A stretch of DNA of 64,000 nucleotides from Neohoeflea coraliihabitans (GCF_019334345.1 NZ_JAHWQX010000004.1:248001-312000), one strand, 5' to 3'. Positions 1 through 8,869 are shown, counted from the stretch's first letter. Notes: a model not told the origin generated them from the letters alone. Numbers and translations are program-made.

Positions 1-847
1 CGCCGGCTTCAAACGCATCTTCTGGTGGGAGTGGGCGCACCGCATTCTCGCCCGTGGCGTCGGCGTTCTGTTTGCCGTGCCGTTTCTCGTTTTCCTTGTC
101 ACCGGGCGCATCGAGCGGCGCCTGCGCTGGCCGCTTTTCGGCCTGTTTGTGCTGGGCGGACTGCAGGGCGCCATCGGCTGGTGGATGGTCGCGTCCGGTC
201 TGAGCGAGCGCGTCGATGTCAGCCAGTACCGGCTCGCCACGCATCTGACACTGGCCTGCATCATCTTCGCGGCGATCGTCTGGGTCTCGCGCGGACTGGC
301 GCCGCATTCGGCCGACGAGGCGCCATCCGGTCTCAGGCGTTTTGCCGGGCTTCTTGCGGCGATGATCCTGGTGCAGATCTATCTTGGCGGACTGGTCGCC
401 GGCCTCGATGCCGGTCTGGCCTACAACACCTGGCCCCTGATGGACGGCGCCTTCATTCCGACCGACGTGCTGGCGATCGAACCGTGGTGGCGCAACATCT
501 TCGAGAATCCGAAACTGGTTCAGCTTGACCATCGCCTGTTCGGCTATTTGGTCTGGTGCGCGACCCTGCTGCACATGGGGCACGCCTTTGCCGTAGCGCC
601 GGGCACCACCCATGCGCGCCGCAGTGCCATTCTCTTCGCGCTCGCCACCGTGCAGGCGTGGATCGGTATCGCGACGCTTCTCACCCAGGTGCCGTTTGAC
701 CTGGCGCTCGCCCACCAGGGCGCGGCCTTGATCTTGCTCGGCTTTGCCACCGCGCATCTGCGCGGATTTTACGGCGCCTATCCGCCGCCGGTGATGGTCC
801 GCGTCGGCACCCAGACGCCCGAGGAAAAATTACCCTCGGCGGCGTGA
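1..847 (+). CDS. ctaA: Heme A synthase (COX15/CtaA type), 5' truncated by window
   Basis: Membrane enzyme that oxidises the C8 methyl of heme O to the formyl group of heme A for aa3-type cytochrome oxidase. The reading frame is open from base 2, so the N-terminus lies outside the window. The visible part begins with FWWEWAHRILAR, matching the conserved histidine-bearing EWAHR segment of COX15, and continues with several hydrophobic helices. Two further family histidine segments are seen: QLDHRLFGYL near base 520 and LALAHQGAAL near 700, the expected second heme-ligand pair. The short C-terminal tail after the last helix ends at 847. COX15-type enzymes are about 350 residues, so roughly 70 residues are missing. 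Confidence 0.93.
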   Translation, partial: AGFKRIFWWEWAHRILARGVGVLFAVPFLVFLVTGRIERRLRWPLFGLFVLGGLQGAIGWWMVASGLSERVDVSQYRLATHLTLACIIFAAIVWVSRGLAPHSADEAPSGLRRFAGLLAAMILVQIYLGGLVAGLDAGLAYNTWPLMDGAFIPTDVLAIEPWWRNIFENPKLVQLDHRLFGYLVWCATLLHMGHAFAVAPGTTHARRSAILFALATVQAWIGIATLLTQVPFDLALAHQGAALILLGFATAHLRGFYGAYPPPVMVRVGTQTPEEKLPSAA

Positions 848-1001
848 GGAAAGCTGCAACGAAACTGGCGCCCGTGTGTTGTCCGCAAGGGCGGTCCGAC
901 GAGACCGCGCCAGAGACACCGAGCGCCCATGACGCGGCGCTCGTCCGCCGCCCGCGCCGGTGCGGCTTTCACACGCACAGACACGTCACACGGGACTGCC
1001 C

Positions 1002-1292
1002 ATGCCATCGATCAAAGCCTATGCTCAGCGTCTGCACATGAGCGAAGAGAAAGCCACCGCCCTGTATCAGATCGCCTATACCGGCATTGATTTTCTGGCC
1101 GCCTTTTCATTCATCATCGGATCGATCCTGTTTTTCTGGGAGGCGCACCAGTTCAGCGCCACGATGCTGTTCCTCGTCGGATCGATCCTGTTTGCGCTCA
1201 AGCCGACCCTGCGCACGATCCGCGAGGTCTTCTTCCTCGCCGAGGGCGACTACGACTACTTCCTGCGCAGGGACGGTGAGGACCGCGATTAG
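1002..1292 (+). CDS. YrhK-domain small membrane protein
   Basis: A 96-residue protein with two predicted membrane helices (about residues 23-42 and 47-63) separated by a short turn, followed by a charged tail. The paired GSILF motifs (IIGSILFFW and LVGSILFAL) resemble the YrhK domain, a small integral-membrane module of unknown function. The start chosen is MPSIKAYAQRL at 1002; an upstream in-frame ATG at 960 would add 14 residues with no family look. It ends 24 bases before the convergent argC stop. No biochemical role can be inferred from the neighbours. Confidence 0.7.
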   Translation: MPSIKAYAQRLHMSEEKATALYQIAYTGIDFLAAFSFIIGSILFFWEAHQFSATMLFLVGSILFALKPTLRTIREVFFLAEGDYDYFLRRDGEDRD

Positions 1293-1315
1293 GCCGCCCG
1301 CGGCTGCCGGGGCCG

Positions 1316-2248
1316 TCAGCCGCTGCGCCCGATCATCAGATCGAGATTCTGCACCGCGGCGCCCGAAGCGCCCTTGCCGAGATTGTCATACACCGCAAGC
1401 AGCAGAGCCTGGCCGCGCGCATCATTGGCGCACACATGCAGCGTCATGCGGTTGGTGTCATTGTGACGCTGCGGGTTGAGATCGCTGCTGCGCTCCTTGC
1501 CGTCAAACGGCGCCACATCGATGGCCGAATGCGTCAGGCTGCCATAGTGCTCAGCGAGCGCCGCATGCAATTCCGATCCTGACGGCACCTTGTCAAGATG
1601 CGCCAGGTGCAATGGCACCATGGTCAGCATGCCCTGCGCGAAATTGCCCACGGCCGGTTGCATGATCGGCGCCTGCGAAAGCCCGCAATAGGTGCGGATT
1701 TCCGGCACATGCTTGTGCTGCAAGCCCAGCGCATAGGGCATGAAAGCCGGTGCGTCATCGCCCATCGCCTGATAGTCGGCGATCATCTGCTTGCCGCCCC
1801 CCGAATAGCCCGAGATGCCACTGATGGAGATCGACAGGTCAGCGGGAAGCAGCCCGGAGGCGATCAGCGGTTTGAGGCCGGCGATCGGACCCTGCGGCCA
1901 GCAGCCCGGATTGGCGACGAACTGCGCCTCGGCAATTTTCCCGGCCTGATCCGCGGCCATTTCGGCAAAGCCGTACACCCAGCCTTCCGCGGTCCGGTGC
2001 GCCGTCGATGCATCGATGAAACGCGTGCCGGCATCACGCCCAAGCGCCACAGCCTCGCGTGCCGCATCATCGGGCAGGCACAGGATCGCGATGTCGGCGG
2101 CGCGCAGGAAATCGGCGCGCGTGTCGGGATCCTTGCGCTTGTCAGCCGGGATCGACAGCAACTCGATATCCTTGCGATCCGCCAGGCGGTTAAGAATCTG
2201 CAGGCCGGTGGTTCCGTGTTCGCCGTCGATGTAGATTTTCTGTGCCAT
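1316..2248 (-). CDS. argC: N-acetyl-gamma-glutamyl-phosphate reductase (type 2 ArgC)
   Basis: Cytosolic arginine-biosynthesis enzyme that reduces N-acetylglutamyl phosphate to the semialdehyde with NADPH. The N-terminus has a Rossmann dinucleotide site (IDGEHGTTGLQ), and the catalytic cysteine is C116 in NPGCWPQG. The length of 310 residues fits the short type-2 ArgC common in alphaproteobacteria, not the 340-plus residue type 1. The start MAQKIYIDGE at 2248 is preferred over an upstream ATG at 2290, because the extra 14 residues do not belong to the fold. It lies 104 bases downstream of the agmatinase gene on the same strand, so the two may be cotranscribed. Confidence 0.93.
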   Translation of the reverse strand: MAQKIYIDGEHGTTGLQILNRLADRKDIELLSIPADKRKDPDTRADFLRAADIAILCLPDDAAREAVALGRDAGTRFIDASTAHRTAEGWVYGFAEMAADQAGKIAEAQFVANPGCWPQGPIAGLKPLIASGLLPADLSISISGISGYSGGGKQMIADYQAMGDDAPAFMPYALGLQHKHVPEIRTYCGLSQAPIMQPAVGNFAQGMLTMVPLHLAHLDKVPSGSELHAALAEHYGSLTHSAIDVAPFDGKERSSDLNPQRHNDTNRMTLHVCANDARGQALLLAVYDNLGKGASGAAVQNLDLMIGRSG

Positions 2249-2352
2249 GGCAGTCTTGAAATTCCGTTGTTTTGCAGCGGCCTGTCGCAATTTATAGACT
2301 CTTTGTGCAAGCCGCCTGAATCAGAGTGTGATGGTGTCGGACCGGCCCCCGG

Positions 2353-3306
2353 TCAGCGGCGCGCCGCCTGTCGTTCCGCAAGCAGGCCCAGCATGTACAT
2401 GGCAATGCTCGCGCCGGCAATTGCCGTCACATCGGCATGATCATAAGCGGGCGCCACCTCGACGACATCGGAGCCGCGCAGGTCGAGCGGTCCGAGCTTG
2501 CGCAGGATCGACAGGATCTTGGCGCTGGACGGCCCGCCCGCCACCGGCGTGCCCGTACCGGGCGCAAAGGCCGGGTCGAGACAATCGATATCGAAGGTCA
2601 GATAGGCGGCGCGGTCACCGACATGATCGATGATCGTCTCGGCGATCTCGCTGGCCGTCATGTCCTCCACCTCGTGACCGTAGAGCATGCGGATGTCGAA
2701 ATCCTCCGGCGCATGCGTGCGGATGCCGATCTGGATCGAGCGTTCCGTATCGATGATCCCCTCGCGCGCCGCCCGCGCCACGAACGAGCCGTGGTCGATG
2801 CGCCGGCCGTCGTCAAACCAGGTGTCCTGGTGGGCGTCGAACTGCACCAGCGCCAGTGGCCCGTGCACCGCCGCATGCGCCTTGAGCAGCGGCCATGTGA
2901 CGAAATGATCGCCGCCAAGCGACAACAGATAGGCGCCCGAGCGCAGAATCTTGCTCGCCTCGCGTTCGATCGTCGCCGGGGTCTTTTGATGATTGCCGTA
3001 ATCAAGCAGGCAGTCGCCATAGTCGATCACCGCCATCGCGTCGAACAGGTCGCGGTCGAACGGATATTGCGGATCGTTGTCGAATATGGCGGAAGCACGC
3101 CGGATGCCCTGCGGGCCGAAGCGGGCGCCGGGTCGGTTGGAGACCGCCGCATCAAATGGAATGCCCCACACCACCGCGTCGGCGCCTTTCAGCGACTTGG
3201 TGAACTTGCGCCGCATGAAGGACAGCGCTCCGGCATGCGTCGGGTCGGAAGCCGCCCCGGTCAGGCCGCGCGCCGTGAAGGCATGGTCGATCGATTTCGA
3301 AGGCAT
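2353..3306 (-). CDS. speB: Agmatinase / ureohydrolase family protein
   Basis: Hydrolyses agmatine (or a related guanidino compound) to putrescine and urea with a binuclear manganese centre. The ureohydrolase metal ligands are visible: GGDH (H134), FDAHQD (D157, H159, D161) and TFDIDCLDP (D239, D241). The length of 317 residues is normal. A GGGAAT ribosome-binding site lies 6 bases before the ATG. Arginase and guanidinobutyrase share this fold, so the substrate is inferred; the extended N-terminus and missing arginase motifs favour agmatinase. It precedes argC on the minus strand, giving an arginine/polyamine pair. Confidence 0.85.
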   Translation of the reverse strand: MPSKSIDHAFTARGLTGAASDPTHAGALSFMRRKFTKSLKGADAVVWGIPFDAAVSNRPGARFGPQGIRRASAIFDNDPQYPFDRDLFDAMAVIDYGDCLLDYGNHQKTPATIEREASKILRSGAYLLSLGGDHFVTWPLLKAHAAVHGPLALVQFDAHQDTWFDDGRRIDHGSFVARAAREGIIDTERSIQIGIRTHAPEDFDIRMLYGHEVEDMTASEIAETIIDHVGDRAAYLTFDIDCLDPAFAPGTGTPVAGGPSSAKILSILRKLGPLDLRGSDVVEVAPAYDHADVTAIAGASIAMYMLGLLAERQAARR

Positions 3307-3510
3307 GGTTCATTCCCGTGTGTAAAGGCGCCACTGGCGAGCTTCCAGGGCCAGCCCCTGGTGTCAGGACCCTAGATAGATCATCGGCGGCAGGGCGAAA
3401 AGGGCAGGGGCCAGAACATAGCTCTTCGAACCGGTTGGTCGGTGCGTTGTCTCGGCACGCCGGCCAGCCGCGTTAAGGTTGACAAGCGATTGGGAACGTT
3501 CGCGCTTCTG

Positions 3511-3532
3511 AATATGCTAAATACCACATATT
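3511..3532. promoter_or_regulatory. Weak dyad upstream of the acyltransferase
   Basis: Six-base inverted arms AATATG and CATATT, separated by 10 bases, end 13 bases before the acyltransferase start. This AT-rich dyad stands out in GC-rich surroundings and could be an operator or part of the promoter. Short arms make chance a real possibility. Confidence 0.25.
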
Positions 3533-3544
3533 CCGGGAGGTCTG

Positions 3545-4642
3545 ATGAGCCCCACCAAGATCAATCCTGTCGAAAAACGCATCGATGCGATCCAGTATCT
3601 GCGCGGTTTTGCGGCGCTCGCGGTCTTTCTGTTCCATGTCTCGACCTTGACGGTTGCCGCATGGGGGGAGAGCGCTGCCGGTATCGACCATGTCGGCGCC
3701 GCCGGGGTCGATCTGTTCTTCGTCATCTCCGGCTATGTCATGGCCATGATCGTCGCGCGCCCGGTGCCCCAGGCGCCGGCGGAATTCGCAGTCCGCCGCG
3801 TGGCGCGTGTTGTGCCCGGCTATTGGGTTGCCACGCTTGGCGTCTTTGCCGTTGCACTGTTCCTGCCGCATTTCCTCGATAACACCACGGCAGACATCGC
3901 CACCCTGCTGCATTCGCTGCTGTTCATTCCCTGGCCGGATCATCAGGGATCTCTGACGCCGATCCTGCTGATCGGCTGGACATTGAACTACGAAATCTTC
4001 TTTTACATCCTCGTTGCACTGACTGTCTGGGGCGGCGGAGACAGACGCTTGCTGACGACGACCGGCGTGCTTGTCGCGCTTGTTCTAAGCGGCTGGCTGA
4101 TGCAACCCCAGCATCCGACCCTGGCCTTCTATACGGATCCGATCCTGCTCGAATTCGCTTTCGGCATTCTGGTCTACCGCTGCAGCGCCCTGTTGCAGGA
4201 CGGCAATGGCCGCATGATCGCCACCGCCATCGGCCTCGGCGCGATCACCTTTCTGCTGCTTCTGCATGAAAGGGACGCCGGCGACTATCGCACTTTCCTG
4301 TGGGGCGTGCCCTGCGCGCTGATCCTCTTTGCGGCTCTGCGTGCTGTCCGGTTTTACAGTCCCTCATTGGTGCTGCTCGGCGACTGGTCCTATTCCCTGT
4401 ATCTGACCCACCTGTTTGTGATCGCCTTTTACATCCGCTTCGTCATGCCGAACACGCCGGCCATCAGCCTGATCTGGGTCTACCACTATGCAGCGATCGC
4501 AACTTGCAGCCTGTGTGCGGCCGGGATCTTCCATCGCTACGTCGAGGTGCCGGCAAACCGCTGGCTGCTTAAAAGTTTCGGCTATGGTGCCCGCCGCCCT
4601 GGGCCATCGCCAAGCGAAGACGGCGGCACCGTCGCCGCCTGA
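3545..4642 (+). CDS. Acyltransferase 3 family membrane protein (ExoZ/OatA-like)
   Basis: Polytopic O-acyltransferase with about ten predicted helices over 365 residues, expected to move acetyl or similar groups onto an exported glycan. The family signature is present near the N-terminus: QYLRGFAALAVFLFHVS supplies the catalytic-type histidine, followed by GVDLFFVISGYVMA. A strong GGGAGG ribosome-binding site lies 4 bases before the ATG. The gene stands alone between divergent speB and convergent paiB, so its substrate (exopolysaccharide, O-antigen, peptidoglycan or other) is not shown by context. Confidence 0.85.
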   Translation: MSPTKINPVEKRIDAIQYLRGFAALAVFLFHVSTLTVAAWGESAAGIDHVGAAGVDLFFVISGYVMAMIVARPVPQAPAEFAVRRVARVVPGYWVATLGVFAVALFLPHFLDNTTADIATLLHSLLFIPWPDHQGSLTPILLIGWTLNYEIFFYILVALTVWGGGDRRLLTTTGVLVALVLSGWLMQPQHPTLAFYTDPILLEFAFGILVYRCSALLQDGNGRMIATAIGLGAITFLLLLHERDAGDYRTFLWGVPCALILFAALRAVRFYSPSLVLLGDWSYSLYLTHLFVIAFYIRFVMPNTPAISLIWVYHYAAIATCSLCAAGIFHRYVEVPANRWLLKSFGYGARRPGPSPSEDGGTVAA

Positions 4643-4653
4643 CGCGCGCTGCC

Positions 4654-5277
4654 TCAGCCGCGCGGCGTGCGGCGCATGGCCGCTGCGAGATCGGCCTTGC
4701 CGCACGCTTCCAGCTGCCGTGCCACATTGTCATAGTCTTCCGGCGCCCGGTTCTGGCTGATCTTTGACTTGCCGGCCACCGAGGTGATGGCGATCTCCAG
4801 TCCGACGATGTTGTCCAGCATGCCGTCCATGTAGTCCGCCGGCGCATCAGCCATGCGCCACGCATCCTCGCCGTTCAGCGCTTTCTCGAATTGCCGCGTC
4901 AGCCGTCCGACGACCATCCGCTTGAATTTCACGTCATGCATGAACCGGATGCGGCCCTCGACATGCACGGCCTGGTAATTCCAGGTCGGGACGAATCGCG
5001 GATCGGTCGCCTTGCTGAGATACCAGTTCGGGCTGACATAGCTGTCCTCGCCGCGAAAGACGGCCAGCACCGGCGTGTCTTCGGCAATCGTTCGATGCAT
5101 GTCGTTGGCAAGCGCAATATGTCCGATCAGGCGATCGGACCCGGCGGCCAGCAGCGGCAGGTGCATCGCAGTCGGCATTCCAGAGACGACGGCGACCAGC
5201 GTGGCGAGCGGGTAGGCGGCGATCAGGCGGGCAATTTCCTCGGGCCGGTCTTCGGCAAACATGGACGGCACATACAT
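4654..5277 (-). CDS. PaiB-family FMN-binding protein
   Basis: A 207-residue split-barrel flavin-binding protein of the PaiB family, named for a Bacillus negative regulator of sporulation and protease genes. The typical start MYVPSMFAEDR and the segment LIGHIALANDMHR are visible; the FMN-binding barrel occupies most of the chain. The start is supported by an AAGGA site 9 bases upstream. In alphaproteobacteria most PaiB homologues have no proven regulatory role, so 'transcriptional regulator' should be read as a family name only. Confidence 0.85.
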   Translation of the reverse strand: MYVPSMFAEDRPEEIARLIAAYPLATLVAVVSGMPTAMHLPLLAAGSDRLIGHIALANDMHRTIAEDTPVLAVFRGEDSYVSPNWYLSKATDPRFVPTWNYQAVHVEGRIRFMHDVKFKRMVVGRLTRQFEKALNGEDAWRMADAPADYMDGMLDNIVGLEIAITSVAGKSKISQNRAPEDYDNVARQLEACGKADLAAAMRRTPRG

Positions 5278-5336
5278 CGCGAAAATTCCTTCGGCGCAAA
5301 AAGCCCAATCTGTCGGCTCGCCCGACGCCGCGCAAT

Positions 5337-5364
5337 AAAAAAGGCCCGCCGGAGCGGGCCTTTT
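5337..5364 (-). terminator. Rho-independent terminator after rplM-rpsI
   Basis: An 11-base perfect stem (arms 5339-5349 and 5354-5364, loop of 4) is followed on the minus strand by a run of T. It sits 19 bases past the rpsI stop. A T-run on the other side also allows action on plus-strand transcripts. Confidence 0.9.
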
Positions 5365-5382
5365 GCAGAAATCGAAGTCGAC

Positions 5383-5868
5383 TTAACGCTTCGAGAACTG
5401 GAACGACCGGCGCGCCTTGGCCTTGCCGTACTTCTTGCGCTCGACGACGCGGCTGTCGCGCGTCAGGAAGCCGCCCTTTTTCAAGACGGAACGCAGTTCC
5501 GGCTCGTAATAGGTCAGCGCCTTCGAGATGCCGTGCCGCACGGCACCGGCCTGGCCCGAAAGACCGCCGCCGGCCACCGTGGCGATGACGTCGAACTGGC
5601 CTTCGCGCGAGGCGGCGACAACCGGCTGCTGCACGACCATGCGCAGAACCGGACGGGCGAAATAGGTCTCGAACTCGCGACCATTGACGGTGACCTTGCC
5701 GGAGCCCGGCTTGATCCAGACGCGTGCAACGGCGTCCTTGCGCTTGCCGGTGGCATAGGCGCGGCCCTGTTCATCGACCTTGCGGACATGAACCGGAGCA
5801 GCGTTCTCTACTGGCGCCTCGGTACCGGTTGCGGCACCCAGCTCTTCGAGCGAATTCAGCTCAGCCAT
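5383..5868 (-). CDS. rpsI: 30S ribosomal protein S9 (uS9)
   Basis: Small-subunit protein whose C-terminal tail reaches the P-site tRNA. The core motifs [18 protein letters not shown] and [17 protein letters not shown] are present, and the protein ends in the invariant [11 protein letters not shown] tail. It has 161 residues including the roughly 30-residue N-terminal extension usual in alphaproteobacteria. The ATG lies 2 bases after the rplM stop, so translation is probably coupled. Confidence 0.97.
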   Translation of the reverse strand: MAELNSLEELGAATGTEAPVENAAPVHVRKVDEQGRAYATGKRKDAVARVWIKPGSGKVTVNGREFETYFARPVLRMVVQQPVVAASREGQFDVIATVAGGGLSGQAGAVRHGISKALTYYEPELRSVLKKGGFLTRDSRVVERKKYGKAKARRSFQFSKR

Positions 5869-5870
5869 GA

Positions 5871-6335
5871 TTATGCAGTCCTCTTGTTCTTAACATTCAG
5901 CGAGGCGAGATCGATGCTGGTCGGCTGCTGCGCTTCATGGGGATGATCGGTACCGGCATAAACGCGCAGATTCTTCATCTGCCGGCGTCCCAGCGGGCCG
6001 CGCGGAACCATGCGCTCGACAGCTTTCTCGACGACGCGCTCGGGGAAGCGGCCTTCCATGATCTGCCGCGCCGTGCGTTCCTTGATGCCGCCCGGATAAC
6101 CGGTGTGCCAGTAATATTTCTTGTCGGTGTACTTCTTGCCGGTGAACACGGCCTTGCCGGCATTGATGACGATGACATTGTCGCCATCATCGACGTGCGG
6201 TGTATAGGTCGGCTTGTGCTTGCCACGCAGGCGATTGGCGACGAAGGTGGCCAGGCGACCGACGACGATGTTCTCGGCGTCGATGATGATCCACTTCTTC
6301 TCCACCTCGGCGGGCTTCTGCGAGAAGGTTTTCAT
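5871..6335 (-). CDS. rplM: 50S ribosomal protein L13 (uL13)
   Basis: Large-subunit early-assembly protein of 154 residues. Family hallmarks seen are [16 protein letters not shown] near the N-terminus, [18 protein letters not shown] in the middle and [20 protein letters not shown] towards the end. It is first gene of the rplM-rpsI operon, with a good sigma-70-like promoter about 120 bases upstream and a terminator after rpsI. Confidence 0.97.
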   Translation of the reverse strand: MKTFSQKPAEVEKKWIIIDAENIVVGRLATFVANRLRGKHKPTYTPHVDDGDNVIVINAGKAVFTGKKYTDKKYYWHTGYPGGIKERTARQIMEGRFPERVVEKAVERMVPRGPLGRRQMKNLRVYAGTDHPHEAQQPTSIDLASLNVKNKRTA

Positions 6336-6458
6336 GGTGAGCTCTCTTGCGTTCTGATCCAGCCTGAAGCCGGACGTTTCTTGTTGCTTGGGTTGTTCGC
6401 GCCCAATTGCCGGGGCCAGAACAACATGCGGCGACCCGCAAGGCCGCCTGCAGCGACC

Positions 6459-6487
6459 TTATAGGCAAGGCGATCGCGCAGGTCAAT
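6459..6487 (-). promoter_or_regulatory. Sigma-70-type promoter of rplM-rpsI
   Basis: On the minus strand TTGACC (6487-6482) and TATAAG (6464-6459) are separated by exactly 17 bases. This places the start of transcription near 6452, giving an rplM leader of roughly 115 bases. Confidence 0.7.
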
Positions 6488-6579
6488 CCGGATAATTCTG
6501 AGGATGGATTAAAAGAATAAGCAAAATCAACAGTTTAACAAAAAGGTATTTATATACCACAACAAGATCGTGCCATCCG

Positions 6580-7011
6580 TCAGCGCGGCGGGATCGAGTA
6601 TGTCGCCGTCGCCTGCGCCACGAGCTCCGAGCCGGCGGCGGGGTGCATCGTCGTATCGACCACCGCAAGCCGCTTGCCGAGCTTGAGCAGCCGGGCCGTT
6701 CCGACAATCGGGGCGACCTGCGGCTTGCGCAGAAAGTTGATGTTCAGATTGGTTGTCACCGCCAGAGCCACCGGGCCGACATGCGCGAGGATGACGGCGT
6801 AGCTGGCAAGATCGGCGAGCGAAAACAGTGTCGGGCCGGAGATCGTGCCACCGGGCCGGATATGCGACTGGTCGGGATCAAGCCGCAATTCCGCTTCCCC
6901 CGGTGTCACCGAGATCACGGAATAATAGCGGCCACCCGCATTGATCTGCGGAAACTCCGCATCGAGGAAGGCGTTGAGTTCGTCGGCGGTCATCACGGGC
7001 GCCAGGGTCAT
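6580..7011 (-). CDS. PaaI-type hotdog thioesterase
   Basis: A 143-residue single hotdog-domain protein expected to hydrolyse acyl-CoA thioesters. The segment HIRPGGTISGPTLFSLAD carries the glycine-rich turn and the aspartate on the hotdog helix used by PaaI-type enzymes. Start at 7011 is chosen because GGAGAG lies 7 bases upstream; the ATG at 7026 has no clear ribosome-binding site. It is divergent from a crotonase-family gene 120 bases away, which fits a shared role in acyl-CoA metabolism, but the substrate is unknown. Confidence 0.8.
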   Translation of the reverse strand: MTLAPVMTADELNAFLDAEFPQINAGGRYYSVISVTPGEAELRLDPDQSHIRPGGTISGPTLFSLADLASYAVILAHVGPVALAVTTNLNINFLRKPQVAPIVGTARLLKLGKRLAVVDTTMHPAAGSELVAQATATYSIPPR

Positions 7012-7130
7012 GCAGGTGCTCTCCATCGGAAAACTGAGAGAAGGGGCTGGTCTTGCACGGACAAGTCATGCAGTTTTGAAGAGACCATCCACATGCGACG
7101 AGCACAAGATGCAAACGGACGGAGGCCGCC

Positions 7131-7952
7131 ATGTCCGAAGCAAAAAACACCACCGAAAACGAAGACACGCAACTGCTGGAGCGCGAATTTGATGCCGGCG
7201 TGCTGCGCCTGACCCTCGCCAATCCCCCGGCCAATGCATTGTCCATCGCCCTGATGGGCACGCTGAAAGAAGCGCTTGTCGCTGCCGGCGACGACCCGGC
7301 GGTTCGCGTTGTCGTCATCGCCGCTGCCGGCAAGCTGTTCTCCGCCGGCCATGATCTCAAGGAACTGACCCTGCACCGTGCCGATGCCGACCGCGGCCGC
7401 GCCTTTTTCGAGCGCACCATGCGCCTGTGCGCCGATCTCATGCAGACCATCGTGCATCTGCCCAAGCCGGTGATCGCGGAGATCGATGGCCTTGCCACCG
7501 CCGCCGGCTGCCAGCTGGTCGCGTCCTGCGATCTGGCCATCTGCACCGACACGTCGACCTTCTGCACGCCGGGCGTCAATATCGGCCTGTTCTGCTCGAC
7601 GCCGATGGTCGCCTTGTCGCGCAATGTGCATCGCAAACAGGCGATGGAAATGCTGTTGACCGGCGAGACGATCGGCGCCGCCGATGCCCGCGATTACGGC
7701 CTCGTCAACCGCATCGTGCCGAAGGAATATTTGAATCAGGCTGTCAGCGCCTATGCGCAAAGCATTGTTTCCAAATCACCTTTGACCGTGAAGATCGGCA
7801 AGGAGGCCTTCTACCGACAGGCCGAGATGTCGCTGGCCGAAGCCTATGACTACACCGTTCAGGTGATGGTCGAGAACATGCTGGCGCGCGATGCCGAGGA
7901 GGGCATTTCCGCCTTTATCGGCAAGCGCAAACCCGAATGGACCGGCGAGTGA
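7131..7952 (+). CDS. Enoyl-CoA hydratase/isomerase family protein (ECHDC3-like)
   Basis: Crotonase-fold acyl-CoA enzyme of 273 residues. The first oxyanion-hole segment is FSAGHDLKEL, and the second is in LATAAGCQLVASCDLAI. The segment TPGVNIGLFCSTPMVALSR closely follows the ECHDC3 subgroup. At the positions where classical hydratases carry catalytic glutamates, no obvious glutamate is seen (for example the GLFCSTP turn), so hydratase activity is doubtful and the true reaction is open. A GGAGG site precedes the ATG. It is divergent from a PaaI thioesterase and 31 bases before a VOC-family gene that may share its transcript. Confidence 0.85.
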   Translation: MSEAKNTTENEDTQLLEREFDAGVLRLTLANPPANALSIALMGTLKEALVAAGDDPAVRVVVIAAAGKLFSAGHDLKELTLHRADADRGRAFFERTMRLCADLMQTIVHLPKPVIAEIDGLATAAGCQLVASCDLAICTDTSTFCTPGVNIGLFCSTPMVALSRNVHRKQAMEMLLTGETIGAADARDYGLVNRIVPKEYLNQAVSAYAQSIVSKSPLTVKIGKEAFYRQAEMSLAEAYDYTVQVMVENMLARDAEEGISAFIGKRKPEWTGE

Positions 7953-7983
7953 CCCGGCATCCGGCACCAGGGAGTGCGCCACG

Positions 7984-8418
7984 ATGACTTTCGCCTCGCG
8001 CATCACCCTCGTCACGCTCGGCGTCGAAGATGTGGCACGCGCCACCGCCTTCTACGCGCGTCTTGGCCTGAAGAAGTCCTCCGCATCCACGGACAGCGTC
8101 AGTTTCTTTCACATGAACGGCACGCTGCTTGGCCTGTTCGGGCGCGAGGCGCTCGCCGAAGATGCACAGGTCGAGGCCGGTGCAAAACCGGCATTTACAG
8201 GCGTCTCGCTGGCGCAGAACCATGCATCGGAGGCTGAAGTCGATGCCGCCTGGCAATTTGCCCTTCAGTGCGGCGCGACACCGCTTAAAAAGCCCGAAAA
8301 GGTCTTCTGGGGCGGCTATTCCGGCTATTTCGCCGATCCGGACGGCCATCTTTGGGAACTTGCCTACAATCCGCTGATGCCGCTTGGCCCCGACGGCGAG
8401 ATGCAATTGCCGGACTGA
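7984..8418 (+). CDS. VOC-family protein (glyoxalase/bleomycin-resistance fold)
   Basis: A 144-residue vicinal-oxygen-chelate protein made of two beta-alpha-beta-beta-beta modules. It opens with LVTLGVEDVARATAFYARLGL and closes with the usual GYFADPDGHLWELAYNP strand, whose glutamate is a typical metal ligand. The start is the ATG at 7984 with AGGGAG upstream; a longer frame reaches back into the crotonase gene and is rejected. The family includes lyases, dioxygenases and resistance proteins, so the substrate cannot be named. Confidence 0.8.
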   Translation: MTFASRITLVTLGVEDVARATAFYARLGLKKSSASTDSVSFFHMNGTLLGLFGREALAEDAQVEAGAKPAFTGVSLAQNHASEAEVDAAWQFALQCGATPLKKPEKVFWGGYSGYFADPDGHLWELAYNPLMPLGPDGEMQLPD

Positions 8419-8433
8419 GCCCGCGTCCCGGCC

Positions 8434-8799
8434 CTAGCGCTGGCGCAGGGGCCGCCGATCCTCGCGCGGCTCCGCCCAGACGCAGCGCTTCACCGGGCAG
8501 GCCCGCCGGTCGGCCGTCGGCACGCTGGCGCGCCTGGTCACCTGGCCGAGCAGACAGGCGGTACGGTTGGCGACATAGCGGTCGTAGAGGATCTGGCTCG
8601 ACCGCGCTGACGGATAGCGCAGGATGGCCGCCCCTTCGGCTTGCAACGCCGCCTGCACCGCCGCGCAACTGGTCTGGCGCGTCTCGATGCGTTCAATGGC
8701 CTGCGCCGGCACGGCGAGAACGCCAACCACACCGGCGACCAGCGCCAGCGCTGCAGTGCGGGGCCGAAACGCACCCCCGTGCTCGAAACTGACATTCAT
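8434..8799 (-). CDS. Small exported cysteine-containing protein of unknown function
   Basis: A 121-residue protein with an N-terminal hydrophobic stretch (AALALVAGVVGVLAVPAQA, about residues 16-34) that looks like a Sec signal peptide with cleavage after AQA. The mature part has paired cysteines and the segment RYPSARSSQILYDRYV, a pattern found in small periplasmic proteins of Hyphomicrobiales. GGAG lies 7 bases before the ATG. It converges with the VOC gene and diverges from the CoA-binding gene. No function is assigned. Confidence 0.7.
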   Translation of the reverse strand: MNVSFEHGGAFRPRTAALALVAGVVGVLAVPAQAIERIETRQTSCAAVQAALQAEGAAILRYPSARSSQILYDRYVANRTACLLGQVTRRASVPTADRRACPVKRCVWAEPREDRRPLRQR

Positions 8800-8828
8800 G
8801 ATGCGGCTCCTTGTCTTTCATCGCTGCC

Positions 8829-8869
8829 CATCGCAAGTAATGCATGCAAGCTGCGATGGATAATGCATG
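8829..8869. promoter_or_regulatory. Dyad and direct repeats in a divergent promoter region
   Basis: Inverted arms CATCGCA (8829-8835) and TGCGATG (8852-8858) enclose a 16-base spacer. In addition TAATGCATG occurs twice, at 8838-8846 and 8861-8869, 23 bases apart (about two helical turns). The block lies between the divergent genes at 8799 and 8914, where a shared operator would be expected. No protein is assigned. Confidence 0.4.
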
